A stretch of DNA of 64,000 nucleotides from NCBI GenBank assembly GCA_949317995.1, contig OX439037.1, positions 22,379,182 through 22,443,181 on the forward strand, in the 5' to 3' direction. A program made the position numbers and the translations under genes. Below, in pieces: positions 33,901-40,920 of the stretch. Positions within the stretch are counted from its first letter, which is position 1; every line of letters starts with the position of its first letter. The notes below the pieces were generated by a model, which saw only the letters and a program-made list of their open reading frames with translations, made no database searches and was not told where the DNA came from. The stretch comes from Acholoe squamosa (Eukaryota; Annelida; Polychaeta; Phyllodocida; Polynoidae).

Positions 33901-35115
33901 CTGTGCTCCCCCTCTACAGAAAGGTGGAGTGATCTGGCCGGGTTGCTGACCACTGGCCCGTGACGAGGTACAGACTATTACAAGTGATTGGCAGTTGGGT
34001 GTGTGTGTGGGAGGGGGGCGGGGAGGCAGAGCAGGCTCCTGGTAATCTGAGAAAGTGTACACTCATAATGGCACCCCTGTTGACTATGGCATTGAACATT
34101 GAATAAGACAGGTCCCTGTGGCAGCTGAGTGAGGTGCATGCAGAATGGACAGTCTACAGACTATTAGTACTTAGCTGCAGTGGGTAGTTCAGGTTGAATT
34201 TGTGCTATATACTACCAAAAGCCCAGATGATAGTATGCCCTATCTGTCTCACCAACTGAAACTAGACACAAGATTACAAGTCGCCGCGCTTTGTCTCACA
34301 GGACTATTCTCTACTATTGTATTAAAATCTACAACACTATGGTTTTATTTCAAATGGTACATGTTGAAATCATGTACATCACCTTGAGAGTATTAAATGG
34401 TTCTTTAAAATTTATACAATTTTAGGTCCTTCGGGTTAAAATTTAGGTCATGACTTGCCATTAGTAATGGTTTAATGATTTAGTCATGTCTTTGCCCTGT
34501 GTTGTAGGAACTGGAACAGAAGGTAGACTACTGGATGGACAAGTACGAGAAGGACGTAGAAAAGAAACAACGTGAACTGGATGTGCTAAAAGCCTCCAAA
34601 GCCAAAGACTTAGAGAGGTTACAAGAGCTAACAAAACTGGTAGATACAATTCACATTTATGTAAATAAAGGGATCAAAGTATTTAAGGTTTCAGGTCGAG
34701 TTTTATTTTTCTTAATTTTTCCAGAGAACCTGTATCAGGGGCCTGCATTTAAATACGCAGTGTTTTACAATATACCTGAAATCAGATAATGGGAAGGGGA
34801 AAAATATCAATGGAGAGAAAAAAGTACAATAATTTACATAGATTATATAGAACAACTGTATAACATGATCCTTTAAACTGCCCTGTGTTCCCCTTACAGT
34901 ATGCAGAGTATGAAAACGTGGTTCTTGAGGATAGGATAGAGAAGGAGAAGAACCGGCGTAAGGCAGAGCAGGAGGCCGAGGAGCTGCGAGCCGCTGTCCG
35001 CATACAGTCCTGGTTCCGTGGTGTTATGGTACGACGTGGGCTTGGCGCCTTTGGTAAAAAGAAGAAGGGCAAGAAAGGGAAGAAAGGAAAGAAATCTGGC
35101 AAAAAGAAGAAGTAA
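15806..35115 (+). CDS. IQCG: IQ motif-containing protein G / dynein regulatory complex subunit 9
   Basis: Subunit of the nexin-dynein regulatory complex on axonemal doublets, needed for coordinated ciliary and flagellar beating. Seven coding exons (15806-15925, 19540-19787, 19966-20094, 20459-20610, 21060-21226, 34508-34639, 34900-35115) join in phase and give 387 residues. An N-terminal [20 protein letters not shown] matches vertebrate IQCG (VLEDTTDQLSIL). A long coiled coil follows, with [11 protein letters not shown] and TQKRC, then [15 protein letters not shown] and [14 protein letters not shown]. The end carries an IQ motif ([12 protein letters not shown]) and a Lys/Gly-rich tail, as in human IQCG. 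It is about 55 residues shorter than the human protein at the N-terminus. The ATG directly follows an acceptor, so either it is the start after a leader exon or an N-terminal exon is missed. The IQCD (DRC10) relative is less similar. The head-to-head RPL35A neighbour supports IQCG. Confidence 0.9.
15931..16190. mobile_element. MITE with TAATCTCC-type terminus (copy 2, right end lost)
   Basis: Starts TATCCATAATCTCTCGCG and continues TATAAGACG, GGATCCACAAGGGGGACAC and AGCTACACATAGCTTTTTAA, as in the copy at 43. The right terminal repeat is not found. It begins within a few bases of the IQCG exon 1 splice donor. Confidence 0.75.
16441..16605. repeat. ~107-bp direct duplication in IQCG intron 1
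   Basis: CAGGGCTCT(C/G)ACACTAAGACC followed by CATGTTTTTCACACTC occurs at about 16453 and 16562. Confidence 0.75.
16900..17110. repeat. Dispersed repeat shared with SMO intron 2
   Basis: The segment with GCTCCAGCAATGG-type (reversed), GGTACCAGTTGGCC and CTCTCATTGGCTAATAATTA occurs reversed at 51340-51450 and, for its left part, reversed at 53935-54000. It is part of a larger interspersed element. Confidence 0.65.
17462..18285. repeat. 38-bp satellite in IQCG intron 1
   Basis: GGCATGATGCGTTAATG recurs at 17481, 17519, 17557 and onward with an exact 38-bp step. There are about 21 units: clean from 17465 to 17870, increasingly diverged to 18285. The linker alternates between GAACCATCGGCCCTTTAGG and TATCTTAAGCCTATTAGG forms. 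Confidence 0.9.
18960..19320. repeat. 'TTTGTCAGCAATTAGTCAATA' satellite, locus 1
   Basis: Degenerate ~40-bp units of the form GTCAGTAATTACTCACTA then TTTGTCAGCAATTAGTCA. The same family forms both inner arms of the large palindrome at 39.8-40.9 and 42.9-44.0 kb. Confidence 0.8.
19540..19787 (+). CDS. IQCG: IQCG coding exon 2
   Basis: Begins [20 protein letters not shown] and ends at AG|GTAAGC. Ala-rich central stretch, then [20 protein letters not shown]. Enters in phase 0 and leaves with two bases over. Confidence 0.85.
19966..20094 (+). CDS. IQCG: IQCG coding exon 3
   Basis: Encodes [18 protein letters not shown] and a run into helix-forming KEKKAKLQ; donor GTAAGT. The segment matches the vertebrate region DVIADTIKELQDSATYNSLL in position and pattern. 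Confidence 0.85.
20459..20610 (+). CDS. IQCG: IQCG coding exon 4 (coiled coil)
   Basis: [20 protein letters not shown] followed by [17 protein letters not shown], close to the human NEYIANLKDQLQEMKAK. Acceptor TTTAG, donor GTACAA. Confidence 0.88.
21060..21226 (+). CDS. IQCG: IQCG coding exon 5 (coiled coil)
   Basis: [19 protein letters not shown] and [18 protein letters not shown]. Acceptor CAAG, donor GTGAGT. The acceptor lacks a strong pyrimidine tract but phase and homology support it. Confidence 0.85.
21678..22017 (-). repeat. 3' LTR of the Gypsy-type element
   Basis: 340 bp partner of 33218-33557. Preceded on the minus strand by a 13-base polypurine tract, as expected for plus-strand priming. 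Confidence 0.95.
21886..23349 (-). CDS. Third ORF of the Gypsy-type element, multi-membrane-segment, unknown role
   Basis: 487-residue frame that follows pol at once and runs into the 3' LTR. The N-terminal part has several AGAVAPQ repeats (DNA motif GGGGGCAACAGCCCCAGCG). Then come several hydrophobic segments, for example [18 protein letters not shown] and GVIILLISV, spaced like membrane passes. It occupies the env position, but I see none of the usual features of an envelope glycoprotein (signal peptide, furin site, fusion peptide). It is unrecognised and may not be expressed. Confidence 0.5.
   Translation of the reverse strand: MGRGWKYYRLVSSCELSQPAVYQAESSVVTSYVIRLIVIRVISTVKAQEGPDTSFPHVGWGSTGDAHRAATNQLINVLLWLIAALTSNRGAVRPVRDPPSRGVRLGRDDAGAVAPQVMLTLAGAVAPQEALLEDAGAVAPQVRPTLAGAVAPQERQFATCEVPVLILIFGFLYMATAPAGMVTTCAVPIVALMFALLYMACMILCTVFAYTTEVTRATVLAGVVTTWAVPIAALLFVLRCMTCTTLQNVFVYIAEVAMATALFGVIILLISVEGPTATHLSCRPRPAVCDMACAAWDAGITEGATRTGNAFSLPVTMEIRLGEMLTTLRLLLYDRGLSLLHSQVQPIVACCLFGFRMFGLVMQVTMGTDSTLADIVLEGTAVGITSFSLSALDVAGLFNLGGSYSIALFSSWRIGAPYCEFINYNSSCSPLFSRCIEFELKGEECSEVASSQRLLRDFAGQTGSVPHRKVAPRPWRLYKEPRGGRLL
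23355..30806 (-). CDS. Pol of the Gypsy-type element with long C-terminal extension
   Basis: 2,483-residue frame. In order: aspartic protease ([10 protein letters not shown], about residue 20), reverse transcriptase (YLDDIVVF near 445), RNase H (DTDASDMG near 590), integrase with an H-C zinc region (near 840-880) and a catalytic core (near 895-1000), and a GPW-type C-terminal module near 1135. A second module of the same look ([19 protein letters not shown]) stands near 1240. Beyond it is a Ser/Arg-rich stretch, two C2H2-like fingers (about 1494-1565; CDICGADF...H...H and [10 protein letters not shown]...H...H) and roughly 900 residues rich in Pro, Ser, Thr and acidic residues. The extension is unusual for the family; its role is unknown. 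Confidence 0.9.
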   Translation of the reverse strand: MGGAGLLVEGTIEGRPVQCLVDTGATVNLVSLAWWQKNGGDRELPPSQERVYSVEGRLMQLRGRWETALSLARGAWPIVLHIADMPTEVILGSNFLREARMMVDMAGERLVLPAAPRAIPSATLVCRIVSQKTTVLAPGSETVIDGYVVGPWNSANLGLVEGLREKEDKRGLLVGRGLIDPREKVAPLRLFNPGQDPVTVYRDMELATVEEVGEVPAEGQEDSPSHCRIVTTEDPRVEPMVQSLVSGVEGKEREQLEELLRSHAGAFQLEPGDIGRANLVEHHIRTDSHPPIKQPPRRLAPHRRGLVDEEVDKMLEAGTIEPAEGPWASPVVLVRKKDGSMRFCVDYRRLNKATVKDAYPLPRIDDSLDTLAGSEWFSTMDLVSGYWQVAMAPEDREKTAFATHRGLYQFTVMPFGLCNAPGTFERLMEVAMRGLQWSSCLVYLDDIVVFSQTFSEHLARLGEVLTRLQKAGLKVKPTKCRMARREVSFLGHVVSREGISTDPKKIEAVRDWPTPASLTEVRSFLGLAGYYRAFVPGFATLSKPLTTLADKGRVFRWDHNCEAAFNRIKQLLTESPILGYPQEEGQVVLDTDASDMGLGAVLSQEQSKREVVLSYGSRTLTKAERNYCVTRRELLAVVFGLKKFRHYLLGRRVLIRTDHAALKWVMSFKEPEGQIARWLQVMDMFDFSVEHRPGSRHGNADGLSRIPCRQCGRSEEEGDDATVSTSHVFAITRQGASDPDRGEEVRGEWRTDQREDPLLSQVIPWVESGTPPTVEELRGKSYPLRSMAAQFQRLEIRQGLLGRWWFAPGTTRHFQLVVPEKRRREVWESCHGAGIVGHFGCTRTIRKCAERWYWPEFRRDLTYWVATCPECLERKPPHAPHRTRMGHVPVGLPMERMAVDLMGPFPTTPEPRANKYVLVMIDYLTKWAEAVPLPDQEASTVGRAFVETIVCRLGPPATLHSDQGRNFQSRLFRETIRLLGILQTRTCAFNPKSDGLVERSNRTIEALLSAVVARDQSDWDLQLPFVMAAYRASSHSSTGVSPNMMMLGRETMVPLTVLYPEGEEELGEGSEGYVARLRRSMASAHEVALGHLGTSVARQERNYNLHARERTIAVGSTVYYLHPIKKKGVSPKLQRFWTGPWEVTRHLAGSVYEIRMGRKTKIVHCDSLKEVPPPPEGVHPLPARTPPEEATATPSPEREGEGFVRTVGGPPGGGPWEGGDTVFYHPTAKGGRRPPSKINWDGPWKVKARRPDGFRVLEKGAVEGLALSSLVRTMPSGKVNDWSRGGAPRARGWYPLGCQSDQRSRSTPGSGRRENWTTRGSRRSRSVPQRDAASDVTKEREEAQPEMSVWNRLGREPKMPGKSKKLASYVIPRVANSSEKRWLSPGPAAGPLQGRRNGKQGSPALSGTAEGRKKEQLTRKSPRVSSLSSSSASPKPRGSSGRGGSRLQGRGRRESPEKSYRNRRSSADDRRGAPGRARSRSPRSPARSRSPARSRKCPHGIMKGSRIPCDICGADFSRRQAMTRHRSRQHPEGELEGWFCPYRKTGCTYATDRQEDMIRHIRNKHRKQGGADHPWVRDSKRMPKPRVVPGLAQSSPSPRKKVAIPVPSESSESDDVEPEDESGGSAPSSPESSQPSEGERTPSPVPPKKALPPQERPAPPRPGRSGDFGASPSISLGSAVSPVLTPAKLLPDAKKGSKRKRSQDRSPRSTSASSARPTRSSPRSSSSSTLERTRRRLDSGSPRGRKRERTIGTPAPPSETATQGETVLEPASQLTTTPPPGSFPLQKLATPAAAAPKKTGAPQGETVLEPALQPTTTPPPVAPPQAPQGETVLEPASQPTTTPPPAGPTRVAPPTPATLPAPTLVSWGPATSTAGTPVSKELLMSLSSAYVAEGTSKEDMARRLTDLLTMWGVPTTAVTSAPSVTAPTQATPQASAAPSVADTPAVTATATATEDPVQYQSVSLSSEEEPEGAPTGVDLSPLLEALPGSPPTASAESPVSEDDEGAHTGSAPQESSAADLPSPICPEATSDAGTTSLSEAQVPSSGYEGTRTGSAPPDTTSSSTVPSAPGVAQGGKHIPPGDTSAVPQSASSPAKPIGQDNALALPSTSNVPALSDPSRVGTSAATMGGVALQHVGEDEAAVAVHHLLAAQTPVELIPTVITLTPEEVGELGRVWDRTSPVELVRLTPVVSMSTQTEGGEPATQPDAKTPSSRWPGGEILPDERADLDALPLATPKTRLCPSDEECGNPLPPEWDSPPASPRRRPRDAAPEHQHTAAREESPPAPGVRPHPMPPTWSSFRHTPPSARRRRRPPPSNMPPAWSPFMFMPWWHVKGRDPDPLERWAAYMIPPRDLGPGYGAITGDLDSHLKVHDANTYTLSNTTSTTYRRVVPPRPSTSTARGGPDQPARRHPAPSAARGAPEPPEPTAARPSDASGDREPPTVDEEEVSRTSHPQEGSPASVSEIRLLTDLRTTHPFGEAPPHQ
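30890..33127 (-). CDS. Gag of the Gypsy-type element
   Basis: 745-residue frame. The N-terminal part contains six or more tandem copies of the hexapeptide GPAVPQ. A Glu/Arg-rich coiled-coil region follows, then a capsid-like region, and near the C-terminus a CCHC knuckle ([14 protein letters not shown]) as used for RNA binding. It lies between the 5' LTR and pol. Confidence 0.9.
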   Translation of the reverse strand: MASTSASSDGLTREEREEMMAGVRGTVVQIDEEVMLRLPPGPAVPQGPAVPQGPAVPQGPAVPQGPAVPQGPADLRSRSSPAPQPSELPTTGNNILPPSSERAEKKEPLGKSTLFAPSVAVAHTLGGSPGWNLKEQGGRGLEPRTEQPPAGEVLTGTEGGPQSNGRSPVPRGKVGDFAPMGGLGVGRLWERKGPAPHSGLQPPMGRWPEKVGGPSPPHPETEEKKQLPSAGPKGRPTGSPPGFYGRPSTVSQGAWPEDHGNNSPWSIPAPHVSSSPDPRAHIAIPTVWGGVRVDPDEERRQALWVQQWRLSEERRREESRLAIREGERLAQAQQLLRAEEKERERSEEEARSRRLAEEKARELASLTEQMSSMSPGELDPPSSSNPAPLIDSTARELVPEGGPALAEWKRSATEHGLWPPSRSGPAADANLMGSRSTSNIGGMVGEPRLPPSSPRCLSTDALKEWGPRDRLSKPIFMPGKFDGTGHLPEYLSHFDLCRRANGWNNSDAGVFLGLSLTGVARRLISGIETGTEAGYLRLRQALVNRFQPPNQSTVYKSKLRSLERAKGTCLQSHAEEIQRYMRLAYPCADDSTVDIMCRDRFIESLPDERLRQWIYQAMPDDLSGAIQVALHAEACLRSGGAERGAAAARASSTTMAEELAALRKEMKDGQARSEASLARTDAALKKWGRPQEGKRRESTRSRSPVRCFHCTKEGHFRRDCPEWKARIQEAEGQGRKATEVKPAEN
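32891..33008. repeat. 18-bp tandem repeat in gag
   Basis: TGCGGGACCTTGCGGGAC, repeated about six times, encodes the GPAVPQ hexapeptides on the minus strand. The same GCGGGAC word clusters at 26317-26380 and occurs in the LTRs. Confidence 0.85.
33218..33557 (-). repeat. 5' LTR of the Gypsy-type element
   Basis: 340 bp, TGTAGCGAAG...CATTACA on the minus strand. Same length and, as far as can be read, same sequence as 21678-22017. Confidence 0.95.
34508..34639 (+). CDS. IQCG: IQCG coding exon 6
   Basis: [20 protein letters not shown] and [18 protein letters not shown], very like human LEFWMEKYDKDTEMK. Lies about 950 bp past the end of the LTR element; acceptor TTGTAG, donor GTAGAT, phase 0 at both ends. 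Confidence 0.9.
34900..35115 (+). CDS. IQCG: IQCG last coding exon with IQ motif
   Basis: [18 protein letters not shown], then [18 protein letters not shown] (calmodulin-binding IQ pattern IQxxxRGxxxRR) and a Lys/Gly tail to a TAA stop at 35113-35115. The basic tail parallels the human C-terminus. Confidence 0.92.
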   Translation, partial: YAEYENVVLEDRIEKEKNRRKAEQEAEELRAAVRIQSWFRGVMVRRGLGAFGKKKKGKKGKKGKKSGKKKK

Positions 35116-35185
35116 ATGATATACATTGTGGGTATTGAAACTATACAAGCCAAATTGTTTATGATTTACTACTTTTATGAAAGTC

Positions 35186-35191
35186 AATAAA
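35186..35191 (+). other. IQCG: IQCG polyadenylation signal
   Basis: AATAAA 71 bases after the stop, giving a short 3' UTR. A second AATAAA lies near 35370. Confidence 0.6.
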
Positions 35192-36920
35192 ATTGTTCCT
35201 CTAATATATAAAAATCCAATCTATGTAACTAGTCCCTTCTGAAGTTTCTATACTATAGAAAGAAGAAGTAAATTTCTGTGTGAAAATCCCACCGTTTTGT
35301 TTCTATACAATATCGCATTCTTGTACAAAGGCATATATATCTTTATCTGTGCAGGTTTTGTTTGACCATGCAATAAATACCTAGGTGTAATCTGAAGAAA
35401 ATTCTAAAACTTGAATTGAAAACATGTCAAGTGAAATGCTGCTGAAGCCCAGTTTCTATGTTTATACAGTGTCTTCATGGTGTATTTAAGTTGACTTAAA
35501 ACGAAGTAAAAATACAATACTATCCATTACAATTGAGGGGGAAAACTCATTCATGAGAAAAACACACACAGATAAAAGAAAACAGATTATTCAGTGTATA
35601 ATCCAGTGTATAATCCAGGTCCTAAAGGCATTACTGTATTGATGGCATCTGGGACAATCCAAGACTGATACACATTGTACTTTTGCCATTTTGGCTGTGA
35701 CCTTTGCTACTGTGATAAATGTCTCCTGTGTACAGCATTTTATGTAGGAAATTAAAAATCATATTGAACCCTTGATGTTACTCGTCATTTAATACTGGTT
35801 ATTGTTCTAGAAAAAAAAAGAGGGAAAGAGAAAAAATATCACTCCCAAGGGGGCCATCCACAAATGACTTCATGCTGGAGGGGAGGTGATCAGGCCTGGC
35901 ATGATCGTATTTATTCTGCATATAACTTTAGCATTATAAAATTGGCAACAAAAAAAAAAAAAAAAAATGTCAAGGGGAGGGATTTGGCATTACATCATTT
36001 ATCGATTGCCTCCAAGTGAAAAAGAACCCCAATGCAATTCCAGGACAGACTTGGGTTTTCTGTGCCCACGCTTTTTCATTTTTTCATTTATTTTTTTTTT
36101 TAATTTTTCATCTTTGACTTGACAGTATAATTATGGTCACACCAAACTCCCACTTGCAGACCCTCCACTCCTTTTCGGCCCAGTGTGTGGTCACACGTGA
36201 AGCGTATTCAAGATCGCAGATGAGGGATGAGATTAGGGTCCAATTGGGGCACCCTACTATAGTCTACATACTGACCCCTTGGTTATGATTTATCCAGTCA
36301 TCTTATGTAGAGGTTATTTCTTTACTGAATTGACTATTTTTCAAGTAAAAAGTATTCCCTGATTTTATTTCTTATTTTCCAAACTTCTTTTCCTGATCTT
36401 TCAAGATTTTTGTAATTTTTAGATACTTTTTTGACATTTTGATACCCTGAGGTTTAGAGCCTAAATCTGAGGGAGGGATCATTTTTTTAACAACGGGGGG
36501 GGGGGGCTGGTGGATTTGAGTGGAGGGGGGGGGGTCAGAATTTTTTTCAACCCCTTGGCTGCAGGGGTCAATATAATAACATCTGTTTTCAGTGAAAAAG
36601 CCTGTGTGTTACTATAGGCTAAAATAGTGCATTCACGCGAGATTTTTGCCCCCAAGGGAGTGTTAACAAAAATTTTACCCTTGAAATGAAAGGGTGAGGT
36701 CAATTTTTTTTATTTATTTTTTTTTTTGCACAAATCCACCAGACTCTCCCCTCCCTATGATCACTCCCTAAATATAAACAAAAGAGGGGGGGGGGAACCT
36801 TGCCTGGTTCACTTGCACACGTGTATCTAGACTCATACCAGCATGAGATCATCAAGGCCCCATCAAGGTGCGCCCTGGAATTGGCTTCCCATAATAAATG
36901 ACCGCCACCAGTGTTGCATT

Positions 36921-37204
36921 GGCGCTGTCATATCCTGAAAGTTGCACATCCCAGAAGTTGGCCGTAATTTTCAAAATAACTTTACCCGTTTCATATTTCT
37001 ACGGCGTAGGGACAGTATCATTAGGGTTGTTGTCCTTTCAAATTCTATAAGAAGAGAGGGATGTTATCATGGTTTTTATGTTTTCAAAAAATTATTTATT
37101 TTCATTGATGTTTGTGGCCAATGAGCGATAATAGGCTTAAAACATACACTGCGCATGCGCAGCCAACTTCTGGGATGCGCCAACTTCTGGGATACGACAG
37201 CGCC
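36921..37204. mobile_element. Small TIR element (GGCGCTGTC... ends)
   Basis: The left end is GGCGCTGTCATATCCTGAAA with GTTGCACATCCCAGAAGTTG. The reversed right end is GGCGCTGTCGTATCCCAGAA with GTTGGCGCATCCCAGAAGTT. It encloses the dispersed motif CTACGGCGTAGGGACAGTAT. No clear target duplication. Confidence 0.6.
36998..37085. repeat. Dispersed ~85-bp repeat with CTACGGCGTAGGGACAGTAT
   Basis: Copies at about 4147-4225, 36998-37085 and 47398-47480 (plus), and a diverged reversed copy at 18715-18800. They share the head word and a downstream GATGTTATCATGGTTT-type stretch, so the family extends beyond the short palindrome TACGGCGTAG. Confidence 0.6.
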
Positions 37205-37969
37205 CCATACTCAATGCACAGCCGCGCCGTCTGGTGTCAACTGCTGGAACTGCAAAATCCAACATGGCAGCCTCCATGCACAATGGTAACTTTGAACACT
37301 TTGACAAACTTTAAAAGTTGTTTATAACGCGGATAACGTGGCAAAAAGGCGGAAGACACATTAAGTAAGTTAGAGAGCAACTTCTGACGATGGTGGTTGG
37401 TCGATTATGATACTGTATTACTGTTATGTCTCAAAGTCCTTCCCAGGACAGTGGCACTGGGCTAGGCCGAAATACCTGCCTGCTTTATAATTATACAGGC
37501 AGGATCCAAAGGTGTCTTTTAGTAGTCTATCTACTCTGCCAGATTGGCAGAGTGCCCAGTTCTCACAGAAGTACTTACTGTCAGGTCAAATGCTTCCACC
37601 AACACTTCCCTCAATGTATATCCAAAGATTCACAATACACAAGCACTTGAAATACTTATGATAATTAATAATCCAGGTGATTTTCAAATCTCCCTCCCTT
37701 ACTGCAAAACATTGTCAGCCATCTTGATGCCAGGTGTAGCCACATAGTCAGGTAGGATTATGACGGGATTCCGGTCAAAGCTCGCCGAGAGTCCTCTCCC
37801 TACCGTCGTGTAGTCGCCGTATAGTGTGAGGCGGGGGGGGGGGGGGTGAGGGGTTTGGGGCAGGGGGAGGGGGGGAGCTGGATGGGTTGAGGGGAGGATG
37901 GGTTGAGGGGAGGGGGCAGTAGTTGCTTGGGGTAGTTGGGGTTGGGTTTATTGGTTACCTGTCCCTGGT

Positions 37970-38930
37970 TACCTGTACACCGGTGACCAGAGATGACTTT
38001 CTTGAGTAATCTCCGATCCAACTGGAGGAAACCTGTGACCTGGAGATGACTTTCCATTTCCTGGATTGTCATCTCCAGTCTGTTCTATATGGTTACCTCA
38101 TACCTGTACCGTACATCGGAGATGACTTTCTTGAGTCATCTCCGATCCACTTGAAAGATACCTGGGACCTGGAGATGACTTTCCGCCTCCTGGATTGTCA
38201 TCTCCAGTCTGTTCTATGGATGTAGGCTACATGCACCTGGGACCTGGAGATGACTTTCCGCCTCCTGGATTGTCATCTTCAGTCTGTTCTATGGTCACCT
38301 GTACACCGGAGATGACTTTCTTGAGTCATCTCCGATCCACCTGGAGGAAACCTGTGACCTGGAGATGACTTTCCATTTCCTGGATTGTCATCTCCAGTCT
38401 GTTCTATATGGTTACCTGTACCAGGTACTCCGGAGATGACTTTCTTGAGTCATCTCCGATCCATCGACCGTGAATCAGAGATGACTTTCTTGAGTCATCT
38501 CCAATCCACCTGGAGGAAACCTGGGACCTGGAGATGACTTTCCATTTCCTGGATTGTCATCTCCAGTCTGTTCTATATGGTTACCTGTACACCGGAGATG
38601 ACTTTCTTGAGTCATCTCCGATCCACCTGGAGGATACCTACAGCCTGGAGATGGCTTTCCGCCTCCTGGATTGTCATCTCCAGTCTGTTCTATGGTTACC
38701 TGTACACTGGAGATGGCTTTCTTGAGTCATCTCCAATCCACCCGGAGGAAACCTGGGACCTGGAGATGACTTTCCATTTCCTGGATTGTCATCTTCAGTC
38801 TGTTCTATGGTACCTGTACACCGGAGATGACTTTCTCCAGTCATCTCCGCTCTGCACCTATGGTACCTGTACCCTGCAGATCACTTCCAACATTCCAGGT
38901 ATATGTCATCTCCAGTCTGATTTAAGGCCA
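37970..38930. repeat. Hairpin-rich satellite, left arm
   Basis: Degenerate units of about 115-190 bp. Each has two small hairpins: CTGGAGATGAC...GTCATCTCCAG and CGGAGATGAC(TTTCTTGA)GTCATCTCCG. The right-arm counterpart is 45400-46060. Confidence 0.85.
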
Positions 38931-39696
38931 TTTCTAAGGCCATTTAGTTCTAATAAATTGGATTACGGATGTTTTCAATCAACTCTGTGGTCGGCCATGG
39001 GCAAAAAAATAAAAATAAAAGTTGCCCCAAGCCCCCATCTAAGACCTAATATATCCTACTGGCATGAGCAAAAAAAAAAAAAAAAAAAAAAGTTATGGAA
39101 AAGCCATTTTTATGTCATCTAAAGTGTAGATACCGGTATTAATAATTTGTTCACATGGAAAGGCAGAAATCGAAGGTTCATTGCTTACAATATACTTTTT
39201 TTCCCAAAGAATAATATTTTTTGGGTCATATTCTCCAAAAATCCTGTCGCCAATAGGAAAAAAAATAAAAAATAAAATTTTCACTTTTCTATTTTGCCAA
39301 AAATCTCGTCGCCAGATCCGTAATCCAAGTTATAAGAATAAAATGGCCTAACCTAGAGATGACTTTCTAGAGTCATCTCCGGTCTGCCTGGAGGATGCCT
39401 GCACCTGGAGATGACCTACCATGTCCTGGGTAGACATCTCCAATCTGTTCTTACTCTTAGGGAGTGGTCATTTTTTAACAACAGGGGAGTCTGTGAAATT
39501 CCGCGCGTGTGCACAGAAATTTTTCAGTGCCCACTCAGAGGCGGTTGAAATTTTTCTGTCCCCCCCTTTTTGGAACAGGCTCTAGCCTGTTCCATTGCAC
39601 TCACATGGGACGTCGATTGCACACGGAATCGGACAGTCCAATTACCCATGAGTCGACCATTGCTTTTGTAGCATTAAATGGCACTAAATGGCATTG

Positions 39697-39822
39697 ACTA
39701 ACTGCTGATAGATGGTCGAGTTATGGCAGTTTACCACAGCCCAGTGCGTCCCCGTCAGGAAGTCCTGCGTCCGGCTGGGTAAACTGCCATAAATCGACCA
39801 TCTATCAGCAGTTAGTCAGTGA
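39697..39822. repeat. Inverted repeat around GATGGTCGAGTTATGGCAG
   Basis: Arms CTGATAGATGGTCGAGTTAT plus GGCAGTTTACC, and the reverse with two differences, around a GC-rich loop holding GTGCGTCCCCGTC. A single arm of it recurs at 40960-41010. Confidence 0.75.
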
Positions 39823-39829
39823 TAGACTA

Positions 39830-40920
39830 ATTGCTGATAAATTGTGAGTAAATACTGATATATATTGACTATTTGCTGACAAATTGTGAGTAATTACCGA
39901 TATATATGGACTAATTGCTGACAAATAGTGAGTATTTGCTAATATATATTGACTATTTGTTGACAAATTGTGAGTAATTACCGATATATCTTGACAAATA
40001 CCAGTCAAGGCAGGATGCACAATTGAATCAATGGCTATTTCTCTGTTATATATATTGACTAATTGCTGACAGATTATGAGTAAATAGTGACATGTATTGA
40101 TAATTGCTATAGCTAGTTATATATTTACTGAGTACTGACATATATTGATTAATTACTGACAAATAGTGAGTATTAACTAATATATATTGACTAATTGCTG
40201 ATAAATGGCGAGTAATTACTGACATATATTGACTAATATCTGACAAATTGTGAGTAGTTACTGACATATGTAGACTAATTACTAACATATATTGACTAAA
40301 TACTGATAAAATGTAAGTAACTACTACCATGCATGACTAATTGGTGACAAATAGTGAATAATTACTAACATATATTAACTAATTGCTGACAAATAGTCCA
40401 TAGATACTGACATATTTTTACAAATACCAGTCAAGGCAGGATGCACAATTGAATCAATGGCTATTTCTCTGTTATATATTGACTATTTGCTGACAGATTG
40501 TGAGTAAATACTGACATGTATTGATAACTGCTGTTTTAGAGTGACTAAGTACTGAGTGAGTGAGTAATAGATGTTTAAGTACTTTAACGCCATTTGGACA
40601 GCTAAGGTCATATTCATGGCGAGAACGACATTACACAATTTCACAGAGGAATGTGTCAGTGCCCGTGCATATGTGCACCACACACATCCTGAGGGGATGG
40701 GAAAGATGAGAAGTAGACCCTTTTAAGTGGGCTAGGGAAGCCCACTAAGTACTGACATATATTGATTAATTACTGACAAATAGTGAGTAATAACTAATAT
40801 ATATTGACTAATTGCTGATAAATGGCGAGTATTTACTGACATATATTGACTAATATCTGACAAATTGTGAGTAGTTACTGACATAGGTAGACTAAGTGTT
40901 GTTATGAAATTAGGCAAAAT
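39830..40920. repeat. 'TTTGTCAGCAATTAGTCAATA' satellite, locus 2 (reversed)
   Basis: Reverse-strand copies of the family at 18960, about 40 bp per half-unit. Interrupted by a SINE at 40556-40743. Confidence 0.85.
40556..40743 (-). mobile_element. SINE-like element, copy A, with 12-bp target duplication
   Basis: 188 bp between two copies of ACTAAGTACTGA (40544-40555 and 40744-40755). On the minus strand it begins with GGGCTTCCCTAGCCCAC and AAAAGGGTCTA, and matches 52150-52333 over most of its length (CCCCTCAGGATGTGTGTGGT). No clear tRNA-type A and B boxes were recognised. Confidence 0.8.

Larger units (their letters stand above)
35192..37759. other. Intergenic stretch between IQCG and the palindrome
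   Basis: No exon recognised. It contains homopolymer runs (poly-A near 35950, poly-T near 36085, poly-G near 36500-36530) and a small TIR element at 36921-37204. Otherwise nothing is seen. Confidence 0.5.

Noticed and set aside
15806-35115. IQCD (DRC10) instead of IQCG for the coiled-coil gene
   Set aside because: The segments [27 protein letters not shown] and [14 protein letters not shown] and the Lys/Gly tail after the IQ motif match IQCG better, and the RPL35A neighbour agrees.
38577-39122. 181-residue frame and others in the palindrome
   Set aside because: Translated hairpin satellite.
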